Assembly (NCBI GenBank): GCA_016125095.1
Contig: WGMK01000003.1
Location: 62,001 to 126,000, forward strand
Length of the DNA stretch: 64,000 nucleotides
Reading direction: 5' to 3'
From: Candidatus Hydrogenedens sp.
Lineage (GTDB): Bacteria; Hydrogenedentota; Hydrogenedentia; Hydrogenedentales; JAEUWI01
The notes under the pieces: model-generated
What the model was told of the DNA's origin: nothing
Database searches by the model: none
Seen by the model: only the letters and a program-made list of their open reading frames with translations
Part shown: one piece after another, positions 42,157 through 51,018 of the stretch
Layout: each line of letters starts with the position of its first letter
Numbering within the stretch: the stretch's first letter is position 1
Made by a program: the position numbers and the translations under genes

Positions 42157-43569
42157 TTATTCTGCGGGACGAGCCGGTTTCCGGCGCCGCTGCCCGCCGT
42201 AGACAACGCTGCGTGAAACGAAGAATATCACGCCAAGCGCGACAACACCGACCACGGCGATCACGGCAATCGGCAGCACGGCGACACGCTGCTTGGCCAG
42301 GGCGCCCGATGCGGCCGTCTGGTCCTCGCTGCCGGTAGCGACGGGCTGTACTTGCGCGAGCTCGACCTCTTCCGGGGCGTCGGGCCAGGCATCGGACAAT
42401 TCCTTGCCGTGCTTTTCCGCAACGGGGGCGGCCGCAGGGGTGCCGCCGGGCTCGGGGCCGGGCAGCGCGCCCTGCGGGCGGACGGTATGGTCGCCGGGCG
42501 TCACGGTGGTCGCGGTCTGCTCGGCCGCGGCGTTCTTCGAAATGATAATGCCAGGCGCAGGCGTGATGCCCTCGGAGGGATCTACCCCCGGACGAAGCTG
42601 CTTGTTGCCGCCTGCAGCCGCCGCAGTGCCCTGCGCCATCTGGGTGGGGGCGCGCTTGCCCTGCAGGTCGCCCGCATTCTGGGCCTGCTTCTTGGCGTCG
42701 GCCGCACGCTGGCCGGAGGTGAGACCACCCCCGCCATAGTCACGGCCAACCACGGTGCCGCCGCCACCGGTGGACACGCCGCCGCCGCCCGTATTGCCGC
42801 CAGTAGTCGGCGTACCGCCGGTACCGCCGCCGGTATCCGTGGCCGCGACCACAGTCACCACGCGGGTGGCCGACGCGGAATTGCCGGAGGAATCGACGGA
42901 GGTATACGTGACGGCGTACGAACCGGGCACGTTCACATTGACGTCGCCCGATATCTGGATGCTGCCGCTGATGTCGCCGTCCACATTGTCGCGCGCGGTC
43001 GCCCCCGGATCCGACCAGCCCTGCCCCTGCTGAATCGTCACATTGGGGGAGCCATTGAGCCGGATGGTGGGCGGCTGCTTGTCGATACCGTTGAGCGTGG
43101 TGATGACCGGCGGCCCGAACAAGGCGGGACCGTCGAGGCGGTATTCGAACTGGCCGTGGATGACCTGATTTCCGCCTGGGTCGCTCTCGGGCACGCCGAT
43201 ACTATAGGTGAAGGAGTACGGCAACTGCGGAATTTCGATCCAGGCGAACTCCAGCAGCTGCTCAGCGCCGGGCTGCGGCTGCACGGCCGGCGCGGCGCCC
43301 GTGGCTCCGCCCAACCCGAGGTAGGTCCACCCGACGGGAATGTTCTCGCGAAGCCCGACGGCATTGATGCCTTCCGAGCCCCCGTCCGCCGTCATCGTGA
43401 TCTGGATTTCCAGCTGCTGCCCCGGCACATAGGTCGATGCGTGGTACCGGATCATGTTCACGTTGATCGGGTTGACCTGCTCCTGCCCACCCGCGGCGGC
43501 GGACCACAAAAAACACGCGCACACCGCAAGGGCGATGCGCGCGCTGGAAATGGAAAGGGTGTACTTCAT
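42157..43569 (-). CDS. Surface protein with DUF5011/HYR-like Ig domain and C-terminal membrane anchor
   Basis: A 470-residue exported protein: signal peptide (1-28); an N-terminal beta-sandwich (about 35-165) with the pattern ASTYVPGQQLEIQITM...LRENIPVGWTYLGL...LLEFAWIEIPQLPYSFTYSIGVPE...GQFEYRL, shared with the next two genes upstream; then an Ig-like domain about 180-265 (PTIRLNGSPNVTIQQGQGWSDPGATARDNVDGDISGSI, DUF5011 type); a long Gly/Thr then Ala/Pro/Gln low-complexity stalk; and a C-terminal membrane helix (AVLPIAVIAVVGVVALGVIFFV) with RRRKP after it. It would be held in the inner membrane facing outward. It lies 14 bases after its short paralogue. Confidence 0.72.
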   Translation of the reverse strand: MKYTLSISSARIALAVCACFLWSAAAGGQEQVNPINVNMIRYHASTYVPGQQLEIQITMTADGGSEGINAVGLRENIPVGWTYLGLGGATGAAPAVQPQPGAEQLLEFAWIEIPQLPYSFTYSIGVPESDPGGNQVIHGQFEYRLDGPALFGPPVITTLNGIDKQPPTIRLNGSPNVTIQQGQGWSDPGATARDNVDGDISGSIQISGDVNVNVPGSYAVTYTSVDSSGNSASATRVVTVVAATDTGGGTGGTPTTGGNTGGGGVSTGGGGTVVGRDYGGGGLTSGQRAADAKKQAQNAGDLQGKRAPTQMAQGTAAAAGGNKQLRPGVDPSEGITPAPGIIISKNAAAEQTATTVTPGDHTVRPQGALPGPEPGGTPAAAPVAEKHGKELSDAWPDAPEEVELAQVQPVATGSEDQTAASGALAKQRVAVLPIAVIAVVGVVALGVIFFVSRSVVYGGQRRRKPARPAE

Positions 43570-43583
43570 GGCGCTCCCGTGTA

Positions 43584-44213
43584 TCAGCGGCGGTCATCCG
43601 TGCGCACGGCTTCGGCGGCACGGCGGCGGCGCAGGGCCGTACCGCCCAGCAGCAGCAGCGCAACGCCCGCGACGACCGCAAGGTCGCCCTTCATGCTGCC
43701 GGCATTGCCGGTCGGGGCGCAGCCACAGAAGCCGGACTTGGACGGCTCAATGGTGGTGGTGGTCACGGCACTGAATTCGGCCGCGCCGGTGGTGCGGTAT
43801 TCAGCCTGACCCGTGATGTTCACAGCTGCATCGGCGGTGTTGGACGCCTGCACGCTGTAAGTCATCGAAAAGGGGAAGGTCGGCGTGTTGATCCACGCGA
43901 ACTCGAGCACGCCGCCGTCGTCAGCGGACGGGGCAATGGACGGCGTCTGGCCGTTGGTGGCGCTGTCGACGCTCTTGAACACCCAGCCGGCGGGCAGCGT
44001 CTCGCGGACGGCGAGCGCCAGGATGGCCGTACCGGGGTTCTTGGTAAGGTTGACGGTAAGCTGCAGGATCGCGTTCGGCTCGAAGTTGCCGGATACCGTG
44101 CGCGACAGCACGACATTGGCGCTGTTGGCCTGGGCATAGGCGCTGGGCGCCGCCGCCGAAAGGAACAACGCCATAACCGCGAGACCCAGGGTGAATTTCG
44201 GTAGGGATTTCAT
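43584..44213 (-). CDS. Exported beta-sandwich protein with CGC-type C-terminal sorting tail
   Basis: A 209-residue protein: signal peptide (1-27, ending SAYAQ); one beta-sandwich domain (about 30-155) with SANVVLSRTVSGNFEPNA, VRETLPAGWVFKSVDSA, LEFAWINTPTFPFSMTYSVQ and AEYRTTGAAEFSAVTTTT; then KSGFCGCAPTG near 162-172, a hydrophobic helix (LAVVAGVALLLLGG) and an arginine-rich end RRRRAAEAVR. The Cys-motif plus helix plus Arg cluster is the layout of PEP-CTERM/MYXO-CTERM-type sorting signals, but the CGCAP word is unfamiliar. The start at 44213 has GGAG eight bases upstream. First gene of a run leading into the DUF5011-type protein and two lipoproteins. Confidence 0.75.
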   Translation of the reverse strand: MKSLPKFTLGLAVMALFLSAAAPSAYAQANSANVVLSRTVSGNFEPNAILQLTVNLTKNPGTAILALAVRETLPAGWVFKSVDSATNGQTPSIAPSADDGGVLEFAWINTPTFPFSMTYSVQASNTADAAVNITGQAEYRTTGAAEFSAVTTTTIEPSKSGFCGCAPTGNAGSMKGDLAVVAGVALLLLGGTALRRRRAAEAVRTDDRR

Positions 44214-44410
44214 TGTGCCGCTCCAAGTGTTTGCCGTGGCGAGCATGTTTTCTTTTCTGCCTCCATCGGCCGCTGCCAAACAGCCGATGCCTTCATAGTA
44301 CCACGTCTGTGCCTGCCGCGTGACAGCCCGCTATCAAACAGGCCGCTCGGCGGCGTCCCTACTATACGGATAACGCGCCCCGAGTAACAACGGGTGACAC
44401 GAGGTTTCGT

Positions 44411-45397
44411 TCAGGTTCGTGAACAAGCATCGAGTCTCGCGCGGGCCGCAAACAGCGACACCAGTACGAGCGCCACCAAGAGCAGGTCGCCGCCGCCGGC
44501 CGCTCCGCCCGCCGGGGCGCAGCCGCAAAAGCCCATTTTTGCCGGCTCGAGAGCCGTGGTTACGACATTGCTGCGCTCGACACGGCCGGTGGTGCGGTAT
44601 TCCATCGCGCCAGACAGGCTAACCGCCGACGAGGCGTCATTGCCGACGCGGATACGGTAGGCGATCGAAAGCGGAAAATCGGGCGGGGCGTTCCAACCGA
44701 ATGCGATTTCGCCGCCGCTGCCCACGGCAGGCAGGGTGTCGGCCACGACCGTGCCCGGCTGCGCCACGACGCCATCGTAGGTCCAGCCCTCGGGCAGGGA
44801 CTCCTTCAGCGACACCTCGTTCACGGCGATTTCGTTCTTGGTGACATTGAGCGTCACTTCAAGGAGGGCGTTGGCCTCGTAGGCGCCGGAGACGGCGCGC
44901 GTGAGCAGGGCCTCGGCCGTGTTGAGCGGCACGGGCGGCGGACCATCGAGGGTGGTGGTGGTCACCTCGCTGAACTCGCGGCCGCCGGTGGTGCGGTATT
45001 CAATCTGGCCGGTCAGGTCGACGGATTCCTGGACCTCGCCGGTCACCTCGACGCTATAGGTCATGGTGAAGGGAAAGGCGGGCACATTGATCCAGGCGAA
45101 CTGGAGTTCTCCCCCGTCGCCCGGCGCGGGGCGGATGGAGGGCGTCTGGCCGAAGGTGGCACTTTCGACTTCCTTGAACTCAACGCCTTCGGGGAGCGTT
45201 TCCCGCAGCGCAAAGGCCAGCAACTGGGTGGTGTCCTTGGTCGCGACGATGGTGATATGCAGCGTGGCCCCGGCGTCGTAGAAGCCTTCGACCGAGCGTG
45301 TCAGCACCATGTTGGCGCTGTTCACCTGAGACCAGGCGGCCGGTGCGATGAGCAAAGCCGCGATAAGGGCCGTGAATGCCCGTCCCATTCGAATCAT
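44411..45397 (-). CDS. Exported protein with two tandem beta-sandwich domains and CGC-type tail
   Basis: A 328-residue paralogue of the next gene: signal peptide (1-24); two copies of the same domain, about 25-155 (SANMVLTRSVEGFYDAGATL...EYRTTGGREFSEVTTTT) and about 160-285 (AEALLTRAVSGAYEANALLEV...EYRTTGRVERSNVVTT); then MGFCGCAPAGG near 287-297, a hydrophobic helix (LLLVALVLVSLFAA) and RARLDACSR. Tail and domain architecture match the 209-residue neighbour, so the family grew by domain duplication. The start at 45397 follows GAGGAG. A gap of about 197 bases separates it from the neighbour, so that gene probably has its own promoter. Confidence 0.75.
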   Translation of the reverse strand: MIRMGRAFTALIAALLIAPAAWSQVNSANMVLTRSVEGFYDAGATLHITIVATKDTTQLLAFALRETLPEGVEFKEVESATFGQTPSIRPAPGDGGELQFAWINVPAFPFTMTYSVEVTGEVQESVDLTGQIEYRTTGGREFSEVTTTTLDGPPPVPLNTAEALLTRAVSGAYEANALLEVTLNVTKNEIAVNEVSLKESLPEGWTYDGVVAQPGTVVADTLPAVGSGGEIAFGWNAPPDFPLSIAYRIRVGNDASSAVSLSGAMEYRTTGRVERSNVVTTALEPAKMGFCGCAPAGGAAGGGDLLLVALVLVSLFAARARLDACSRT

Positions 45398-45498
45398 GCG
45401 TTGCACTCCTCTGGTCTGCCCTTCCGGACCGACAGCCCGGCCCCCGCACGTATAGTACACCTTGACGGTGCCGCTTGTAACAGTTTGCCCCGAAGGTG

Positions 45499-46200
45499 CT
45501 AAGACCGCAGGACCGCTTGCACCAAGCGGTAGTATATCCGGGCGCTATCGGCGAACTTGTTGAAATGAGACGACTTGTTGCCGGCTTCGTAGATGGTCTG
45601 GATGGGCACCGAGGCGAGGCGGAAGTCGTGCCGCACGGCCCGCACGATCATTTCCATTTCGGTTTCATAGCGGCCGCCTGCCACGTGGGCCACCATGTCT
45701 TCTGCGAAACGGCGCGAGAGCATGCGGAAACCGCATTGGGTATCGGGAAGCTGCACACCGAGCAGGCGGCGGGTAACGCGGGCGGTGACCTGGTTGCCGA
45801 AGCGGCTGCGCCAGGGCACATGGCCGCCGTCGAACACGCGGGCACCTATTACCAGGTCGGCCTGTTCGGCTTGCAGCGCCTGGTAGAAATCGGGCAGGCG
45901 GCCGGGGTCGTGCTGGCCGTCGGCGTCGAGCAGCGCGAAGCCCTGCAGCGAGGCATCCTGCAATGCGGTCCGCAGTCCGGTCAGAATGGCGTGGCCCTTG
46001 CCGCGGTTGCGGGGGTGGCGCTCGATCCGGGCGGGCAACTTCGTGACCTCTTCGAGGCAGCCGTCGGTGCAGCCATCGTCGACAACAAGGACGTGGGGCG
46101 TCTCGGCGAGGGCGGCCTGCACCACCGGCAGCACGCGGCTGCCGGCGTTGTAGCAGGGGATAATACAGGCAAAGGGCCCGGCGTGACCGTCGAAACTCAT
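45499..46200 (-). CDS. Family 2 glycosyltransferase (dolichyl-phosphate-sugar synthase-like)
   Basis: A 233-residue GT-A fold glycosyltransferase: FACIIPCYNAGSRVLPVV, VLVVDDGCTDG, PRNRGKGHAILTG, FALLDADGQHDPGRLPDF (DxD), LVIGARV, and the acceptor-side DTQCGFRMLSR and YETEMEMIVRA. There are no membrane helices. It resembles DPM1/ArnC-like enzymes that load sugars onto polyprenyl phosphate. The ATG overlaps the parvulin stop (ATGA), placing it in one operon with the parvulin and the GspF/PilC protein. Confidence 0.87.
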   Translation of the reverse strand: MSFDGHAGPFACIIPCYNAGSRVLPVVQAALAETPHVLVVDDGCTDGCLEEVTKLPARIERHPRNRGKGHAILTGLRTALQDASLQGFALLDADGQHDPGRLPDFYQALQAEQADLVIGARVFDGGHVPWRSRFGNQVTARVTRRLLGVQLPDTQCGFRMLSRRFAEDMVAHVAGGRYETEMEMIVRAVRHDFRLASVPIQTIYEAGNKSSHFNKFADSARIYYRLVQAVLRS

Positions 46201-46748
46201 TCGCTCCCGGTCGCCGGTGCTTCCGCCGGCGGTGCGGTCGGGTTCAGTTCGCGCGCCTTCTTGTCGAGTTCCGCGTCGTAGATTTCCGACTGAGCGATCT
46301 CGCGGTCGAGTACCTGGATGATGTGGAATCCGAACTCGGTCTGGATAATGTCGGAAACGTCGCCCACGGGAAGGGTCCAGACGGCCGTGTCGAACTTGTC
46401 GGAATAGACACCGCGCGGCTTCCAGCCCAGGTATCCCCCGCGCTTGGCGCTGCCGGGGTCGCCGCTGTACTTGCGGGCCAGCTCGTCGAAGTCGGCGCCC
46501 TCGGCAAGCTGTTCCTTGATCTTCTTCGCAAGCTCGAGAGCGCGCTGGCGCTCGGCAGGATCATTGCCATCGACGCGCAGCAGGATGTGGCGCACTTCGG
46601 CGCGGGATACGGTGGTTTCGGGAGTGCGCATCAGCACCAGACCGGCCAGCATGGCCACGACCAGAACAGCGACGCCGCCCCAGAGCCACTTGGTGGCGTC
46701 GCGGCTGACGGCTTCCTGCTCGTTTTCTTTCTCGTACCACGAACTCAT
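46197..46748 (-). CDS. Membrane-anchored parvulin-type peptidyl-prolyl isomerase
   Basis: A 183-residue protein. One membrane helix (about residues 21-41, LWGGVAVLVVAMLAGLVLM) is followed by a single PpiC/parvulin domain: AEVRHILLRV...AKKIKEQLAEGADFDELARKYSGDPGSAKRGGYLGW...FDTAVWTLPVGDVSDIIQTEFGFHIIQVLDR. The C-terminal tail is Ala/Pro-rich. Such proteins act as periplasmic folding helpers (PpiD-like but short). It lies 21 bases after the GspF/PilC gene and overlaps the GT2 gene. Confidence 0.88.
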   Translation of the reverse strand: MSSWYEKENEQEAVSRDATKWLWGGVAVLVVAMLAGLVLMRTPETTVSRAEVRHILLRVDGNDPAERQRALELAKKIKEQLAEGADFDELARKYSGDPGSAKRGGYLGWKPRGVYSDKFDTAVWTLPVGDVSDIIQTEFGFHIIQVLDREIAQSEIYDAELDKKARELNPTAPPAEAPATGSE

Positions 46749-46769
46749 CCTGCGTACCTCTCCCTAGAC

Positions 46770-47798
46770 TTACTGCATGACCGAATCCAGCAGGCTGAAA
46801 TACTTGCTGTAGAAACTGATAACGATGTAGCCCACCATGCCGCCGACACCCAGCAGCAGCGCGAAGTTCATGAAGCGCAAGGCCACAGTCACCGCGAGCT
46901 TGGCTTCCTCGGCGTGGTATTCGGCCACTTTTTTTAGCTGGATGTCCAGTTTTCCCGATTCTTCGCCGACGGCGAGCATCTCGCGGGCCATGCGCGTGAG
47001 GGTGCGGCATTCGCCGAAGGCCTGCTGCAGCGTGCCACCGCGTTCGATGACGGGCAGCGCGCGCATGAGGTCGGCGCGGATGTACGGATTCGCGGTAGTG
47101 GCGGCCGCCTGGGCCACGCAATGCCGGATGCCGAGGCCGGAATTGAGCAGCAGGACGAAGCTGCGGAAGAAGCGCGAGAGCGCGAACTTGCGGGTGACCT
47201 GGCTGAAGGGCCAGACCTTGGTGGAAAACGCGCCCCAGGCGTATTGCGGCAGGCCGGTGCGCGAGAGTAACCAGATAACGATGGCGGCCACACCGACGCC
47301 CAGCAGCACGTAGGTCTGGAAGCTGATGTACTGCTCAATGTATTCGGAAAGCGAGAACGGGTTGCGCACATCGAAAGAGAGCTGCTGGATGATGCCGAGC
47401 GCGAAGGAGCCGAGGAACCACGCGGCCGTAATCATGATGCCGGGATAGACCATGGAGCCGACGATGGCGCGCTGGAGGGCCATGCGGTCCTCGTAGTAAT
47501 CGGCGAGGTCGCGCAGCATGAGATCGAGGTGTCCGCCGCGCTCGCCACTGGCGAGCAGCTCGGTGAAGAACGGCGGCAGGCTGCTGCCCTGCGCCCGCGC
47601 GGCATCGCCCAGGGTAGCCCCGGCTTCGACCGTAGAACGTAAATTGAGCAGGACGGTGCGGGTGGACGCGGTGCGGGCGTTGCGCTCGGCCATCTGGAGC
47701 ACCTTGAGCACGGGGATGCCTGCATCGTAGGCGGTGGCCATCTGGCGGCACAGGGGCACCATTTCCCGCAGGCCTATCTTGGGCGTGAAGAGGGGCAT
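46770..47798 (-). CDS. Type II secretion/type IV pilus platform protein (GspF/PilC family)
   Basis: A 342-residue inner-membrane platform protein with two T2SSF domains. The first has LCRQMATAYDAGIPVLKVLQMA...GATLGDAARAQGSSLPPFFTELLASGERGGHLDLMLRDLADYYEDR and a membrane helix. The second has FFRSFVLLLNSGLGIRHCVAQAA...ALPVIERGGTLQQAFGECRTLTRMAREMLAVGEESGKLDIQLKKVAEYH and membrane helices. The start at 47798 begins the family region; upstream sequence in frame is not homologous-looking. GspF/PilC connects the assembly ATPase to the pilus base. No ATPase (PilB/GspE) is in the window. First gene of an operon with the parvulin and GT2. Confidence 0.88.
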   Translation of the reverse strand: MPLFTPKIGLREMVPLCRQMATAYDAGIPVLKVLQMAERNARTASTRTVLLNLRSTVEAGATLGDAARAQGSSLPPFFTELLASGERGGHLDLMLRDLADYYEDRMALQRAIVGSMVYPGIMITAAWFLGSFALGIIQQLSFDVRNPFSLSEYIEQYISFQTYVLLGVGVAAIVIWLLSRTGLPQYAWGAFSTKVWPFSQVTRKFALSRFFRSFVLLLNSGLGIRHCVAQAAATTANPYIRADLMRALPVIERGGTLQQAFGECRTLTRMAREMLAVGEESGKLDIQLKKVAEYHAEEAKLAVTVALRFMNFALLLGVGGMVGYIVISFYSKYFSLLDSVMQ

Positions 47799-47922
47799 GC
47801 GCGGAGTGTAGCAGAGTCCGGCGGCGGCGTACAGGCTCCGCGGGCGCGCTTGACGCCACACCGGCGCAGCGCCTAGCATGGCGGCCTGCCGCCCGGGGAG
47901 GCGGAACAAGGAGACCTGCACG

Positions 47923-49134
47923 ATGAACCCGATTGTCCGCGTGAAACTGTCTATCATGATGTTCCTCGAATTCTTCGTGTGGGGGGCATGGGCGGTGACC
48001 ATGGGCACCTACCTGGGCGAAATCGGGTTCGAGGGCGTGCAGATTGGCAACGCCTATACGGCCACGGGCTGGGCGGCCATCGTCTCCCCCTTCTTCATCG
48101 GCATGATTGCCGACCGGTATTTCGCGGCCGAGCGCGTGATGGCGTTCCTCCACCTCATCGGCGCGGTGCTGATGTATTACGTGTCGACGATTCAGGACCC
48201 GGGCCTGTTCTTCTGGGCGCTGGTGGCGTATGCGCTGTGCTACATGCCGACGCTGGCGCTGGTGAATGCGATTGCGATGAACGTGATGGAGGACTCGGGC
48301 AAGGAGTTCCCGATGATCCGCGTGTTCGGCACTATCGGCTGGATTGCGGCGGGCCTGACGATCACGCTGATTCTCGACAAGGCGATGCCGGGCGTGGAGA
48401 AGACGGCGATTCCCCTGAAGATGGCGGCGCTGGCCTCGGCTGTTCTTGGCGTGTACTCGTTCCTGCTGCCGCACACACCGCCGAAGTCGACCGGCAAGTC
48501 AGTGACGATTTCCGACGTGCTGGGGCTGGAGGCGCTGGGCCTGATGCGCGATCGATCGTTCGCCATCTTCATTCTGAGCTCGCTGCTGGTGTGCATTCCG
48601 CTTGCGTTTTACTACAACTTCACGAACATGTATCTGAACGCGATTGGGATGGAAGGCGCGGCCGGCAAGATGAGCATGGGCCAGATGTCGGAAATCTTCT
48701 TCATGGTCGTGTTTCCGCTGTTCTTCGCGCGGCTCGGCGTGAAGTGGATGCTGGCGGCGGGCATGCTGGCCTGGGCAGTACGCTATGTCTTCTTCGCGTA
48801 CGGCAATACGGATGCTTCCATTTGGATGCTTTATGGCGGCATCTTGCTCCATGGCGTGTGCTATGACTTCTTCTTCATGACCGGCCAGATCTACGTGGAC
48901 CGCGAGGCGCCGAAGGCCATCCAGGCCAGCGCGCAGGGCTTCATCGCGCTGGTCACCTATGGCGTGGGCATGGTGATTGGCAGCCTGATATCCGGCAAGA
49001 TCGTGGACATGTACGCGACCGCAGACGGGCACGCCTGGACGAACATCTGGCTCGTTCCGGCCGGCATGGCCTTTGCGGTATTGGTAGGCTTCGTGCTGAT
49101 GTTCCGCGAACCGGAGCGCAAGCCGGCGGCGTGA
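47923..49134 (+). CDS. MFS transporter, nucleoside:H+ symporter-like
   Basis: A 403-residue, roughly twelve-helix major facilitator. It begins RVKLSIMMFLEFFVWGAWAVTMGTYL and has the loop 2-3 signature-like FFIGMIADRYFAAERVMAFLHLIG, PTLALVNAIAMNVM, FPMIRVFGTIGWIAAG, YYNFTNMYLNAIGM and GVCYDFFFMTGQIYVDREAP. These match the NupG/XapB nucleoside symporter group and related sugar-type MFS proteins common in environmental genomes. The ATG at 47923 follows AAGGAG. It is followed after 56 bases by the cytochrome/copper protein. Substrate not certain. Confidence 0.82.
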   Translation: MNPIVRVKLSIMMFLEFFVWGAWAVTMGTYLGEIGFEGVQIGNAYTATGWAAIVSPFFIGMIADRYFAAERVMAFLHLIGAVLMYYVSTIQDPGLFFWALVAYALCYMPTLALVNAIAMNVMEDSGKEFPMIRVFGTIGWIAAGLTITLILDKAMPGVEKTAIPLKMAALASAVLGVYSFLLPHTPPKSTGKSVTISDVLGLEALGLMRDRSFAIFILSSLLVCIPLAFYYNFTNMYLNAIGMEGAAGKMSMGQMSEIFFMVVFPLFFARLGVKWMLAAGMLAWAVRYVFFAYGNTDASIWMLYGGILLHGVCYDFFFMTGQIYVDREAPKAIQASAQGFIALVTYGVGMVIGSLISGKIVDMYATADGHAWTNIWLVPAGMAFAVLVGFVLMFREPERKPAA

Positions 49135-49190
49135 AACCCGGGCGGGTGTCCGGGCGGTCCCATGGGGGAACCGACAAGGAGCAATCCGCG

Positions 49191-50879
49191 ATGCTAAAGA
49201 CCTTGAATAACTGGCGTTACAGCGCGTGCGCCGCCCTGATTGCGGGCGGCGTGCTGCTTTCTGGCGCGGCCCGGGCAGAAGATCTGGGCACGCTGGCCGA
49301 TTTCCGGCTGCTGGACCAGACCGGCTTTTCGCACCAGGCCCACCGCTATGTGGACCTGAAGGCGCTGGTGATCATGGCGGTGCCGATGCGGGACGATGCG
49401 CTGGAAGAAAACGTGGCCGCGTTTCGCGAATTGGCCGCGCGGCTGGGCGCGGGCGATGTGCATTTTTTCATGATGGCCCCCAGCCCGGAGCCGGGCAAGC
49501 CGGGCGAATTGAGCGGCGGGCTGCCGGTGCTGCTGGACGATGCCCAGGTGATTATGCCGACGCTGGGTCTGGACCATGCGTATGAATGCGTGGTGGCGGA
49601 GACCGTGAACTGGAACATCCTGTACCGCGGTAACCTGCTGAGCGTCGATGGCGCGCCCGGTCTGGAGCAGGCGCTGCTCGGCTTGTCGGACGGCACGATG
49701 GGGCCGACGGCGGTGGCGCCCTCGGGACGCGACCTGCAGTTCGCCCCCGCGCCGGAGCATGTGGACTACGAAAAGGACATTGCGCCGATTCTGGCGCAGC
49801 GCTGCGTGACTTGCCACAGCGACGGCAACGCCGGTCCCTTTGCGATGTCGAGCCACAAGAAGGTGCAGGGCTGGTCGAGCATGATGGCGGAAACCATCCG
49901 CAATGGCCGGATGCCCCCATGGAACGCCGACCCGGCGTACGGCCACTTCGCGAACGACAACTCGCTGAGCGTCACCGAGAAGCGCGCGCTGCTGGCGTGG
50001 CTGGACGCGGGCGCCCCGAAAGACGAAACCGAGGCCGACCCGCTGCCTGCACTGCAGCCCAAGGCCGCGGCGGAATGGAAGCTGGGCACGCCGGACTACA
50101 TCGTGCGGCTGCCGGAGCCGCAGTTGGTGCCGGCGGATGGATTGCAGGACTACCGCTACTACGAGGTGCCGCTGCCCAAGGAAGCAGCGCGCTGGCTGCG
50201 CGGGGCCGAGGTGCGCCCGACGGCCCCGGGCGTGGTACACCATGTGCTGGCGTTTCTGAGCGAACCCGGCCGCGGCGTGGACTTGGAAGGCGAATACGTG
50301 GCGAGCTATGTGCCCGGCCATGTTCCGGGGTTCTTCCCGGAGAATACGGGCAAGCCGCTGCCCGAGGGATCGTCGATTCTGTTCCAGCTGCACTACACGC
50401 CGAACGGCCGCGAGACCGTGGACGAATCGGAACTGGGCCTGTTTTTCTACGACTCGCCGCCGGAACACGAGCTGTTCCTGGGGTCAGCCATCAACCGCGA
50501 TTTCACGGTTCCACCGCAGGACCCGGACCATGTGGTGACGGCGGATTTTCGCGCGAAGCATGACATCCTCGTGTACACGCTGAGCCCGCACATGCATTAC
50601 CGCGGCAGCCGGATGTACTACGAAGCGCAATACCCCGACGGTCGTTCGGAGGTGCTGCTGTCCGTGCCCAACTACGACTTCAACTGGCAGCACACCTACG
50701 CGCTGAAGGAGCCGAAGGTGCTGCCCAAGGGCACGACTGTGCGCGTGGTGGGGGCATTCGACAATTCCGTGCGCAACCCCCTCAACCCCGACCCCACGCA
50801 AACCCTGCACTGGGGCGACCAGAGCATCGAGGAAATGTTCATCGGTTCAATGCTCTACCGGAACCTGGACGAGGGGTAG
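49191..50879 (+). CDS. Exported cytochrome c fused to copper type II monooxygenase-like domain
   Basis: A 562-residue protein: signal peptide (about 1-29, ending ARAED); a thioredoxin-fold segment (about 30-180) that lacks CxxC; a heme c domain with CVTCH (Cys205, Cys208, His209) and GRMPPWNAD as the likely Met ligand; then a two-lobe copper domain with VVHHVLAFL (near 350), QLHYTPNG (near 400) and SPHMHYRGSRMYY (HxH near 467). The last is the arrangement of ascorbate-dependent monooxygenases (PHM/DBH fold). It would act in the periplasm, with heme feeding electrons to copper. AAGGAG precedes the ATG. Substrate unknown. Similar fusions are frequent in planctomycete-type genomes. Confidence 0.8.
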   Translation: MLKTLNNWRYSACAALIAGGVLLSGAARAEDLGTLADFRLLDQTGFSHQAHRYVDLKALVIMAVPMRDDALEENVAAFRELAARLGAGDVHFFMMAPSPEPGKPGELSGGLPVLLDDAQVIMPTLGLDHAYECVVAETVNWNILYRGNLLSVDGAPGLEQALLGLSDGTMGPTAVAPSGRDLQFAPAPEHVDYEKDIAPILAQRCVTCHSDGNAGPFAMSSHKKVQGWSSMMAETIRNGRMPPWNADPAYGHFANDNSLSVTEKRALLAWLDAGAPKDETEADPLPALQPKAAAEWKLGTPDYIVRLPEPQLVPADGLQDYRYYEVPLPKEAARWLRGAEVRPTAPGVVHHVLAFLSEPGRGVDLEGEYVASYVPGHVPGFFPENTGKPLPEGSSILFQLHYTPNGRETVDESELGLFFYDSPPEHELFLGSAINRDFTVPPQDPDHVVTADFRAKHDILVYTLSPHMHYRGSRMYYEAQYPDGRSEVLLSVPNYDFNWQHTYALKEPKVLPKGTTVRVVGAFDNSVRNPLNPDPTQTLHWGDQSIEEMFIGSMLYRNLDEG

Positions 50880-51018
50880 GGGGCGCTCTCGCATTCGGAT
50901 TTTGCACGTGCGAGATTCGGGGCATACGCGTCTAAGCGTACACTCAGTCTTTTCAGGGTTCGGCTTGAGGGCATCAGACTCCCACCACCCCTACGAGACT
51001 CGCGCCCAAGAATCCCGT

